Shown here: positions 8,852-14,155 of the stretch, piece after piece | How positions within the stretch are numbered: the first letter of the stretch is position 1 | How the letters are laid out: every line of letters starts with the position of its first letter | Source: Candidatus Levyibacteriota bacterium | Lineage (GTDB): Bacteria > Patescibacteriota > Microgenomatia > Levybacterales > UBA12049 | DNA length: 20,421 bases | Reading direction: 5' to 3' | NCBI GenBank assembly: GCA_903872785.1 | Contig: CAIQLZ010000003.1 | Coordinates: forward strand, 1-20,421 | Made by a program: the position numbers and the translations under genes | Notes under the pieces: generated by a model | Seen by the model: only the letters and a program-made list of their open reading frames with translations | The model's database searches: none | Told to the model about the DNA's origin: nothing

Positions 8852-9067
8852 TTACAATTTATTTCTAAATCTCTTTGATGACGCAACTAGACCATAAGTT
8901 ATAAAAAGAGTAATAAATATAATAAACTTTACCCATATTTGGAAATTATTAAAAAAAGCTAGGGCGGTAAAAAGCCCGTGAGCAGTAGCTCTTACTATTG
9001 CCTGTTTATGGGTTTTTAATTTAGCAGAATTTGCACCTTCATTAAATGTATTTTTTAAGTCCTTCAT
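8852..9067 (-). CDS. small membrane protein, 71 residues, first gene of the operon
   Basis: The start ATG (9067-9065) has a clear SD, GGAG, 8 bases upstream, in copy 1 of the leader repeat. The N-terminal 30 residues are basic and polar. One clear hydrophobic helix lies at about 45-62 (VKFIIFITLFITYGLVA), with a weaker one at 30-42. The C-terminus (SSKRFRNKL) is strongly basic and probably cytoplasmic. The family is unknown. As first gene behind the long folded leader it is the most direct target of any control there. Confidence 0.62.
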   Translation of the reverse strand: MKDLKNTFNEGANSAKLKTHKQAIVRATAHGLFTALAFFNNFQIWVKFIIFITLFITYGLVASSKRFRNKL

Positions 9068-9198
9068 ACAAAAAGCTCCTGCCAGCGACGGGTTACCCCG
9101 CCCGCATTCCTTTCGGAATACGGCCTCGTGAGCGCTCTGACAAGAGCTTACTACTCACGAGGACTTGATGCCGTGACCTTTCGGTTTTAGGCAATTAA
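9068..9198 (-). ncRNA. folded 5' leader RNA, candidate cis-regulatory element
   Basis: Read on the minus strand, the leader from the predicted start near 9198 to the ATG at 9067 contains in order: ACC-GAAA-GGT (9185-9176); an ACGG/CCGT helix (9174-9171 with 9123-9120) enclosing a perfect 9-bp arm CCTCGTGAG/CTCACGAGG (9162-9154 with 9132-9124), which itself holds a GCTCT/AGAGC hairpin; GTATTCC-GAAA-GGAATGC (9121-9104); CGGG-GTAA-CCCG (9100-9089); and the SD hairpin repeat. Three loops are GNRA tetraloops. This density of stable helices in AT-rich DNA points to a selected RNA. I could not match it to a riboswitch class I know. A separate small RNA or a remnant of other structured DNA is possible. 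Confidence 0.55.
9070..9088 (-). promoter_or_regulatory. SD hairpin leader repeat, copy 1
   Basis: On the minus strand this reads TCGCTGGCAGGAGCTTTTT, followed two bases later by the ATG of the 71-residue gene. GCT pairs with AGC around GGCAGG. A CGGG-GTAA-CCCG hairpin with a GNRA loop (9089-9100) lies just before it. Confidence 0.62.
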
Positions 9199-9204
9199 AT
9201 TGTG

Positions 9205-9233
9205 ATTATAGAATACCAGAAAACACATGAATT
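9205..9233 (-). promoter_or_regulatory. promoter of the minus-strand membrane operon
   Basis: The minus strand has a perfect TATAAT (9210-9205). The -35 region (AATTCA at 9233-9228, 17-base spacer) is poor, so recognition would depend on the -10 box or on an activator. The predicted start near 9198 puts the whole folded leader in the transcript. Confidence 0.45.
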
Positions 9234-9241
9234 TGGAAGTT

Positions 9242-9270
9242 TTGAGATAGCAACGCAAAAAGAGTAAAAT
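9242..9270 (+). promoter_or_regulatory. promoter of the mobile-element module
   Basis: TTGAGA (9242-9247), a 17-base spacer and TAAAAT (9265-9270): each box matches the sigma-70-type consensus in five of six bases. It diverges from the minus-strand operon promoter about 30 bases away, so one regulator could control both. Confidence 0.55.
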
Positions 9271-9296
9271 ACAAGCAGCTATAAATTAATATTGAC

Positions 9297-9764
9297 ATGA
9301 AAAAGATTAACTTTATCAACCCGTTCAATGATGTTCCAGATAGAACAGTGGGATTACAGCAAGAGCGGCTTATAATGGCGCAGGAAGAAGCGAATAGAAT
9401 AAACAGAGACCTAATGAGGGAAAGAGCATTAGAAAGAAAAAAAGATATTCAGGGCAAACAACAAAAAGACAATAACAATATCACACAGAATTTATTATCA
9501 GTTTTATCTAATAAAGGAAGAAAATATAAGATAGTCCGAAAGATGATTAAACTTTTTTCTCAAAATGACTTCGTAAGTAATCTTGACTTAGCAAGATGCA
9601 TAAAACAAAGACTATCAAATGCTGATTATCAAGCTAATCCGAAACCCTGGAAAAAGCGGATAAGAAATCGTTTAAGGACGGTTAAAAAATTTATTGAGAA
9701 ATTAGGATATAGCGTTCTAGCTGTAAATACCCCACAAGAAGGATATCGATTTTTGCATAATTAG
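9297..9764 (+). CDS. winged-helix DNA-binding protein
   Basis: 155 residues in two parts. Residues 1-60 are charged and helical (with EEANRINRDLMRERALERKK), probably a coiled coil. Residues 70-155 resemble the winged helix-turn-helix of OmpR/PhoB-type regulators: helices, a putative recognition helix (WKKRIRNRLRTVKKFIEKLG) and a C-terminal hairpin ending in GYRFL, the usual close of that domain. There is no receiver domain. First gene of the plus-strand module that ends in the serine recombinase, it is the natural candidate for regulating the module and the divergent operon. No SD is seen before its ATG. Confidence 0.65.
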   Translation: MKKINFINPFNDVPDRTVGLQQERLIMAQEEANRINRDLMRERALERKKDIQGKQQKDNNNITQNLLSVLSNKGRKYKIVRKMIKLFSQNDFVSNLDLARCIKQRLSNADYQANPKPWKKRIRNRLRTVKKFIEKLGYSVLAVNTPQEGYRFLHN

Positions 9765-9829
9765 CTTTTATTTTCATTATCTACTGTCAATCTTTAGTAA
9801 AAAATAGCCTCAATATTACCACTTAGGAA

Positions 9830-10045
9830 TTGTATTTGAGCCCAATATCGTTCTACACTTTAGGAATGTTGTGTATAGAAGAATGTAGAAAAATCCTGGG
9901 GGGAGCTGCTGAAAAAATGACAGATCCGGAAATAGAAAGTTTAAGAGATACATTTATTGTCTTATCAGATTTAGCAATTGATTCTTATTTAGAGAAAAGA
10001 AAATGTAGATTAAATGAAAATCAATATGAAAAAATTACAGGGTGA
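9830..10045 (+). CDS. small hypothetical protein
   Basis: 71 residues from a TTG start, or 59 from an internal ATG at 9866 that may be the true start; TAGGA lies close before both. It is mostly helical: KMTDPEIESLRDTFIVLSDLAIDSYLEKRK resembles small helical proteins often seen beside recombinases in small-genome bacteria. Family not named. Its end overlaps the next gene by 32 bases. Confidence 0.5.
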   Translation: MYLSPISFYTLGMLCIEECRKILGGAAEKMTDPEIESLRDTFIVLSDLAIDSYLEKRKCRLNENQYEKITG

Positions 10046-10313
10046 AGCATATCAGACAGTTTTAAACCTTCCGGATGGAATAAAAATAGAGGCTAATCTT
10101 AACAATTGGATACTTTTAATTCCTCCTCGTAATTATTCCTATTTCCCCACCTTAGATTTCTTACTAGATGATTTATTAAATTACAAAATAAAACTTTACG
10201 CAATACAGAATGAGAAAAAAGATTTAACTTCATTAAAAGAATCTATAGAAAAAGCAAGAAAAGAAATTATGGATATTATTATGCCTTTAGCAACTATTAG
10301 AACTAGCGTTTAG
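10014..10313 (+). CDS. hypothetical protein, 99 residues
   Basis: A soluble protein with a beta-rich N-terminal half (KIEANLNNWILLIPPRNYSYF) and a helical C-terminal half (ESIEKARKEIMDIIMPLATI). The start may be the first ATG or one four codons on (10026); both overlap the upstream gene, so coupling is likely. No recognisable motif. It belongs to the plus-strand module by orientation and spacing. Confidence 0.5.
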   Translation: MKINMKKLQGEAYQTVLNLPDGIKIEANLNNWILLIPPRNYSYFPTLDFLLDDLLNYKIKLYAIQNEKKDLTSLKESIEKARKEIMDIIMPLATIRTSV

Positions 10314-10365
10314 AGTTGCTTAGAGATGCACAGGTGTTGTTGAAACACGAAAGACGATTAATCAT

Positions 10366-10596
10366 ATGGATATCTATAAAACAAAGGATTTGGCAGAAGC
10401 CGCAGCACTTCTTATTATGAAAAGAGTTCTTACGGCAATTGAGCGTGAGAGGAATATCTGTTTCTTTGTTTTTGAGAATAAAAGCAGATGCGAGGAAATA
10501 TCCAACCAATTCTTTTTTGATACGCTTTTAGTAAACGCCAGAGAATACCACGAAGCGATTACTAGATTGAAAAACAGGATATTTTCAAGAGGATAA
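10366..10596 (+). CDS. DUF5659-like small protein
   Basis: The 76-residue protein begins YKTKDLAEAAALLIMKRVLT and continues with a FFVFENKSRCEEISNQFF segment and a C-terminal NAREYHEAITRLKNRIF. This matches my memory of the DUF5659 pattern: an N-terminal helix entering 'AA.L', a FxFxDxxxCxxL-like strand-helix, and a closing LK.xIF helix. The function of that family is unknown; members are short and often lie near phage or integrative-element genes. A GTGTT-GTTGA-AACAC hairpin lies about 25 bases before the ATG. The next gene follows after 6 bases. Confidence 0.6.
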   Translation: MDIYKTKDLAEAAALLIMKRVLTAIERERNICFFVFENKSRCEEISNQFFFDTLLVNAREYHEAITRLKNRIFSRG

Positions 10597-10602
10597 GGCA
10601 AC

Positions 10603-10890
10603 ATGAATATTGACGATATTGAGATTAAAATTAAAACATATAATCGAACGAAGAATCTGGTAATTTTAAATTTGATTCTTTTTGACCAACTTGAACTTCG
10701 TGGTTTCACTGTCCGCTACACTGAGACTAAATATTCACCATTACATCCAGTCTGGATTGTTACGCCACCATCGGTAAGAGGAAGAAACAAGGCTTGGTTT
10801 CACATCGTGCGCTTTAAAGACTCAGCGTTATGGCAACAATTACAAAAACGAATAATTGACGCAGCAAGCGAACAGGCCAACTCAGTATAG
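10603..10890 (+). CDS. hypothetical protein, 95 residues, faint SpoVG-like pattern
   Basis: Soluble, with a beta-strand-rich centre (FTVRYTETKYSPLHPVWIVTPPSVRGRN, residues about 35-62) followed by KAWFHIVRFKDSALWQQLQKRIIDAA. The order of a strand, a 'PP' turn, a strand with the phrase 'xIVxFxD' and a terminal helix recalls SpoVG-fold proteins, which bind nucleic acid, but the similarity is too weak to name it so. An AAGG lies four bases before the ATG. It is the last small gene before the recombinase control region. Confidence 0.55.
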   Translation: MNIDDIEIKIKTYNRTKNLVILNLILFDQLELRGFTVRYTETKYSPLHPVWIVTPPSVRGRNKAWFHIVRFKDSALWQQLQKRIIDAASEQANSV

Positions 10891-10908
10891 TTACTATATA
10901 TGTAATAC

Positions 10909-10998
10909 AGTAATATTACTTAGTAATCATCTAGTAAGGTAAGAATAAAGTTATGGTAATAATCTTGTTAAGTAATCATAAAGTAAGGTTAAATAATG
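10909..10998 (+). repeat. AT-rich palindrome and 49-base-period direct repeats
   Basis: AGTAATATTACT (10909-10920) is a perfect 12-base palindrome. The pair AGTAATCAT-nn-AGTAAGGT occurs at 10922-10940 and again at 10971-10989, 49 bases apart and identical apart from the two middle bases. GTAAT words recur around both. The cluster lies between the small genes and the recombinase promoter and looks like protein-binding sites: operator, recombinase site or iteron. Confidence 0.5.
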
Positions 10999-11012
10999 TA
11001 ATAATAGACTTA

Positions 11013-11040
11013 TTGACTTTTAATACAGGAGTGGAATAAT
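11013..11040 (+). promoter_or_regulatory. promoter of the serine recombinase
   Basis: TTGACT (11013-11018), a 16-base spacer and AATAAT (11035-11040): each box matches consensus in five of six bases. The predicted transcript starts near 11047, exactly where the interleaved inverted repeats begin. Confidence 0.6.
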
Positions 11041-11046
11041 AGAGAG

Positions 11047-11124
11047 GTGCTCAAGAATCGTGGGGATTTTTAATGCCCGTATTGGACAAGTCCTCACGGA
11101 TTTGAGCACACCAGTACGGGCATT
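11047..11124 (+). promoter_or_regulatory. two interleaved inverted repeats in the recombinase 5' leader
   Basis: Arms occur in the order A-B-A'-B'. A (11047-11066) pairs with A' (11090-11109): 8 bp GTGCTCAA/TTGAGCAC, an internal loop, then 7 bp GTGGGGA/TCCTCAC with one G-U. B (11072-11085, AATGCCCGTATTGG) pairs with B' (11111-11124, CCAGTACGGGCATT): 14 bp with one G-U. A' and B' are one base apart, so both full helices cannot form together in one RNA. B' ends six bases before the recombinase ATG and covers the only G-rich stretch there. A:A' would leave this open; B:B' would hide it. An RNA switch of translation is likely; a DNA site for the recombinase is the alternative. Confidence 0.65.
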
Positions 11125-11130
11125 TAAGTT

Positions 11131-12786
11131 ATGAAGAAAGCAATAATTTATTTAAGGACTAGTTCTGATAGGCAGATTGATAATACCTCCTTTAGCACGC
11201 AAGAGGACATCTGTCGTTCTTATTGCCAAAGAGAAGGGTTTGAGGTTGTTGGCGTTCAAAAACATGAAGCTACTTCTGCAAAAGGAACAAATATTCACCG
11301 GATCGCTGAACTTTTAGAATATTGCAAAGAAAATCAAGGGAAATTTGAAGCCTTGATAGTCTATAAGCTAGACAGATTTGCAAGGGATGCACAGCAACAC
11401 TTATGGCTTAGAAGTGAGATACTTAAATTAGGGATAGTGCTTCGCTCCGCTACAGAGAAAATTGATGAAACTTCACAAGGACGCTTTCTTGAAACGATAC
11501 TCGCGGCAGTTGCTCAATTAGATAACGATGTAAGGAAAGAAAGAGCTAAAATTTCAATGTGGAGGCGCGTAGAAGAAGGATTATGGCCTTGGCAACCTCC
11601 AACAGGTTATTTCCGGCCTAAACTTATCGGAGTAAGGCTGGCTGTTTGTGAATGGGATGAACCCTGTTCCCAAGCAATTATTGATATTTTCACCTTTTTT
11701 AATACCGGAGCGTATACTCAGGCTCAACTTGCCTCTTTAATGAGGAATAGAAAGCTGAAGAATTATAGAGGAGTTATCCTAAACTTTTCTAAACAATTCA
11801 TTAATAAAATTTTAAACAATCGCTTTTACGCAGGCCTCCTCATGACATATGAAGGAAAAATTATTCAAGGTCAGCATAAGCCTTTAATTTCTATTGCCTT
11901 ATGGGAAAAGTCTCAGGCAACCCTTCATAGCAGAAGCAACAATACGATCAATAAGCGCCTTTACAATAACCCGGATTTTACTTTAAGAAGATTTACGCTT
12001 TGTAAATATTGTAATAAGCCCATGACGGCGGGTTGGGCAAAAGGAAACGGAGGCATGTATGCAAAATATTATTGCCATAACAAGATTTGTCAAAAATATT
12101 CAAAAACAATTTCCAAGAAAAACTTTGAAGACTGGTTTTTTGCATATCTCAAGCAAGTAAAGGTAAAAGAAGAATATGTCGAATTATTTCATCAAGTATT
12201 TATCAAGAGATACGAAGAACGCATACATGAAATTAAAGGTGATTATTTGAGGAAATTGGAAGAAATTAAAGAATTTGAAAATGAACAGCAGTGGCTTATT
12301 AAAAAAGGACGAAAAGGAATAATTCCGGAAAATCTACTCGAAGCTCAATTGAAGGAATTATCGCAAAAAATGACTCTGGCAAAATTTGGCCTTACAGACA
12401 TGCACGCTGAAGAAGTAGATATAGATGTTCTTCTGAATTATGCATACGCTTTTATTAAAACCCCTCATTTAGTTTGGTATGACGCCTTTCCTGAAGCAAA
12501 GACAAAATATCAGAGGCTAATTTTTCCAGAAGGAGTGCTGTTTGACGGAAAGGCCTTTTCAAACCAGAGAATAGGCCTCCCATTCAAGCTAATTAATGAT
12601 GTTGCCACCGCAAAGTCAACCGATGTGGGCCTGAGAGGACTTGAACCTCCACTCCTTTCGGAATACGCACCTCAAGCGTACGCGTATACCAATTCCGCCA
12701 CAAGCCCAAGAGACTTATTTTATCATAAACCAGGGTGCCCAGGGGGAGATTCGGACTCCCAAGCCCTTACGGACACAGCGTTCTGA
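11131..12786 (+). CDS. serine recombinase (integrase of the mobile element)
   Basis: A site-specific recombinase that cuts DNA through a serine and integrates or excises the element. The resolvase domain (about 1-145) has the catalytic YLRTS with S11, and YKLDRFARD. A 'recombinase' domain follows (about 150-275, from the WRRVEEGLWPW region), then a zinc ribbon with C291, C294, C315 and C320, and a helical coiled region (about 345-400). The first 490 or so residues look complete and intact. About the last 53 codons (from 12626) run antisense through two tRNA-Leu genes. This tail is almost certainly host sequence read through after integration, so the protein probably ended differently in the circular element. 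The ATG has no SD; the leader carries the interleaved repeats. Confidence 0.9.
   Translation: MKKAIIYLRTSSDRQIDNTSFSTQEDICRSYCQREGFEVVGVQKHEATSAKGTNIHRIAELLEYCKENQGKFEALIVYKLDRFARDAQQHLWLRSEILKLGIVLRSATEKIDETSQGRFLETILAAVAQLDNDVRKERAKISMWRRVEEGLWPWQPPTGYFRPKLIGVRLAVCEWDEPCSQAIIDIFTFFNTGAYTQAQLASLMRNRKLKNYRGVILNFSKQFINKILNNRFYAGLLMTYEGKIIQGQHKPLISIALWEKSQATLHSRSNNTINKRLYNNPDFTLRRFTLCKYCNKPMTAGWAKGNGGMYAKYYCHNKICQKYSKTISKKNFEDWFFAYLKQVKVKEEYVELFHQVFIKRYEERIHEIKGDYLRKLEEIKEFENEQQWLIKKGRKGIIPENLLEAQLKELSQKMTLAKFGLTDMHAEEVDIDVLLNYAYAFIKTPHLVWYDAFPEAKTKYQRLIFPEGVLFDGKAFSNQRIGLPFKLINDVATAKSTDVGLRGLEPPLLSEYAPQAYAYTNSATSPRDLFYHKPGCPGGDSDSQALTDTAF
12626..12707 (-). tRNA. tRNA-Leu (anticodon GAG)
   Basis: The 82-nt cloverleaf has acceptor GGGCTTG/CAGGCCC, D-arm region GGAATTGGTATACGC, anticodon stem TACGC/GCGTA with loop TTGAGGT (anticodon GAG), a long variable arm TTCC-GAAA-GGA, T-arm GGTTCAAGTCC and discriminator A. 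CCA is not encoded. It is the second gene of a Leu pair, and its 3' end marks the recombinase module boundary. Confidence 0.93.
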
Positions 12787-12818
12787 ACACTGCATGTCTA
12801 CCATTTCATCACCTGGGC
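12736..12818 (-). tRNA. tRNA-Leu (anticodon CAG)
   Basis: The 83-nt cloverleaf has acceptor GCCCAGG/CCTGGGC, anticodon stem CAGTG/CGCTG with loop TTCAGAA (anticodon CAG), a variable arm with TCC-GTAA-GGG, a T-arm around GGGAGTCCGAATCTCCC and discriminator A. The mature CCA is not encoded. It lies 28 bases upstream of tRNA-Leu(GAG), probably in one transcript. Confidence 0.93.
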
Positions 12819-12827
12819 GCATGTCTG

Positions 12828-12856
12828 ATTCTATCAGAAGCCTTGGTCCTTAACAA
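12828..12856 (-). promoter_or_regulatory. promoter of the tRNA-Leu pair
   Basis: Minus-strand TTGTTA (12856-12851), a 17-base spacer and TAGAAT (12833-12828), ending 9 bases before the 5' end of tRNA-Leu(CAG). Confidence 0.5.
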
Positions 12857-12860
12857 GAAA

Positions 12861-12911
12861 GTAGCAATATTTACTTCAGACTTAAGAAATAATAGTATTT
12901 TTTATTGCTAC
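12861..12911. repeat. inverted repeat beside the tRNA-Phe remnant
   Basis: GTAGCAATA (12861-12869) and TATTGCTAC (12903-12911) are perfect 9-bp inverted arms around a 33-base AT-rich loop. The right arm touches the first bases of the decayed tRNA-Phe copy. It could mark the left edge of the HNH cassette or be a weak terminator. Confidence 0.35.
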
Positions 12912-12976
12912 CAAGATTATCAACGAAGTTAAAGCGCCTGTCTGAAGAAAAAACTTGCATTTCGATCCATGATAAC
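12910..12976 (+). pseudogene. decayed tRNA-Phe copy
   Basis: Aligned with the intact tRNA-Phe at 13430, 31 of the first 40 positions agree by my count, including the whole anticodon loop CTGAAGA. The T-arm is still visible as TTTCGATCC. Seven of the nine mismatches are G-to-A or C-to-T. The acceptor stem, the 3' side of the anticodon stem and the 3' end are lost, so it cannot work as a tRNA. It ends 16 bases before the HNH gene. Confidence 0.75.
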
Positions 12977-12992
12977 ATAATATGAATTATAA

Positions 12993-13424
12993 ATGAAACA
13001 ATGTCCAAAATGCGGTTTATGTAAACAACTGAAAGATTATTATAAAAGAAGAAATGGCTTAAGGGCTGGTGAGTATTACGAAAAATGCAAGAATTGCTAT
13101 AAAGTTAGAGGAAGAAAATATTATCATGAGAATAGAGAAAAACAGTTAGGGTTGGCTAAGGAAAGAAAGCAAAGGTACATAAAAGAACGTAAAGAGTTTC
13201 TGGATAAGATTAAAAACAAACCGTGTTTTGATTGTGGAAAAAAATATCCAACATGGGTGATGGATTTCGATCATCGTAATGAGCAGGAGAAGATTGCAAG
13301 CATTTCATTTCTTGCCTTTCGAAAATTGGTAAATTTTGATAAAATAAAAGAAGAAATAGAGAAGTGTGATTTAGTATGTGCTAATTGTCATAGAGGTAGG
13401 ACATACAAAAGATTGCAAAAATAA
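12993..13424 (+). CDS. HNH endonuclease between two tRNA-Phe copies
   Basis: 143 residues. The N-terminus has a zinc ribbon (C4, C7, C32, C35). A very basic helical linker follows (about 38-75). The C-terminal HNH nuclease has a treble-clef zinc site (C78, C81, C129, C132), the metal-binding DFDHR (91-95) and the closing CANCHR (129-134). This family includes homing endonucleases and phage-borne DNA nicking or cutting enzymes. The gene lies between a decayed tRNA-Phe and the intact tRNA-Phe, ending only 5 bases before the latter. That suggests an endonuclease that targets the tRNA gene and brings its own intact copy. Its ATG has no SD. Frame and key residues are intact. Confidence 0.8.
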   Translation: MKQCPKCGLCKQLKDYYKRRNGLRAGEYYEKCKNCYKVRGRKYYHENREKQLGLAKERKQRYIKERKEFLDKIKNKPCFDCGKKYPTWVMDFDHRNEQEKIASISFLAFRKLVNFDKIKEEIEKCDLVCANCHRGRTYKRLQK

Positions 13425-13429
13425 TATTT

Positions 13430-13502
13430 GCCGAGATTGCCAACGAGGTCAAGGCGCCGCTCTGAAGAAGCGGTTATGCGGGTTCGATTCCTGCTCTCGG
13501 CA
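13430..13502 (+). tRNA. tRNA-Phe (anticodon GAA)
   Basis: The 73-nt cloverleaf has acceptor GCCGAGA/TCTCGGC, D stem GCC/GGC, anticodon stem CCGCT/AGCGG with loop CTGAAGA (anticodon GAA), T-arm GGGTTCGATTCC and discriminator A; CCA is not encoded. I see no promoter between it and the HNH gene, so it may depend on transcription through that gene. Confidence 0.93.
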
Positions 13503-13542
13503 CAGAATCTTTAAAGGTAGCATAGTTTTTAGAAGATTTATT

Positions 13543-13614
13543 GCGGGAGTAGTTCACCGGTAGAATGTCTCCTTGCCAAGGAGAAGGCAGCGGGTCCGAT
13601 TCCCGTCTCCCGCT
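13543..13614 (+). tRNA. tRNA-Gly (anticodon GCC)
   Basis: The 72-nt cloverleaf has acceptor GCGGGAG/CTCCCGC, anticodon loop TTGCCAA (anticodon GCC) on stem TCTCC/GGAGA, T-arm CGGGTCCGATTCCCG and discriminator T. CCA is not encoded. The next gene starts 4 bases after the tRNA end. Confidence 0.94.
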
Positions 13615-13617
13615 CAC

Positions 13618-14154
13618 ATGAAGAAAATACTGGTTCTGGCTATATTAATTGTAGTTGTCTCTTTATTTGCATTACCGAATAATTCTAAAAAAACAATTGT
13701 TGTTTCTCAAAAAGAAAACATGAAAGTAACCAGTACAGCTTTTGAAAATAATTCAAAAATTCCTCGAATTTATACTTGCGACGGAAAAAGTATAAGTCCT
13801 CCATTATCTTTTGTGAATATTCCGGCAAACGTAAAAAGTTTGTCTTTAATCATGGATGATCCGGATGCGTCGATGGGAACTTTTGTTCATTGGATTTTGT
13901 TTAATATTGATCCTAAAGTACAGAAAATGAAAGAAAATTCGGTTCCGCAATCCGCATTGCAAGGAAAAACTAGTGTAGATAAAGTAGGCTACGTTGGCGT
14001 TTGTCCCCCATCAGGAACGCATTGTTATTATTTTAAGTTGTATGCCTTAGATACAGCTTTAAATTTAACTAATCCGGACAAAGAGACTTTGGAAAAAGAA
14101 ATGCAGAAACACGTTATTGACAAAGCAGAATTAATAGGATTATACAGTAGGTAA
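13618..14154 (+). CDS. PEBP-family (YbhB/YbcL-like) lipoprotein or anchored protein
   Basis: 178 residues from the ATG at 13618; the open frame extends upstream only through the tRNA-Gly. An N-terminal hydrophobic segment (4-20, ILVLAILIVVVSLFALP) acts as anchor or signal peptide. The phosphatidylethanolamine-binding-protein fold follows: DDPDA (80-84), FVHWILFNI (89-97) and the GVCPPSGTHCY segment (127-137), where most relatives have GPCPPxGxHRY. The ligand pocket residues D81, D83, H91 and H135 are kept; the usual P and R are V128 and C136. The physiological role of bacterial members is unclear. There is no SD and only three bases separate the tRNA end from ATG, so translation probably starts on a leaderless end made by tRNA processing, or on an unprocessed transcript. 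Confidence 0.88.
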   Translation: MKKILVLAILIVVVSLFALPNNSKKTIVVSQKENMKVTSTAFENNSKIPRIYTCDGKSISPPLSFVNIPANVKSLSLIMDDPDASMGTFVHWILFNIDPKVQKMKENSVPQSALQGKTSVDKVGYVGVCPPSGTHCYYFKLYALDTALNLTNPDKETLEKEMQKHVIDKAELIGLYSR

Positions 14155-14155
14155 A

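Noticed and set aside
8510..8878. 122-residue plus-strand open frame
   Set aside because: It is the antisense shadow of the three-helix membrane protein gene, which has operon context and repeat-led signals.
11047..11124. True H-type pseudoknot in the recombinase leader
   Set aside because: The A-B-A'-B' order is that of a pseudoknot, but one base between A' and B' cannot span a 15-bp helix. Alternative helices are more plausible.
12641..12932. Two plus-strand open frames over the tRNA-Leu genes
   Set aside because: They lie antisense across clear tRNA cloverleafs and have no start signals.
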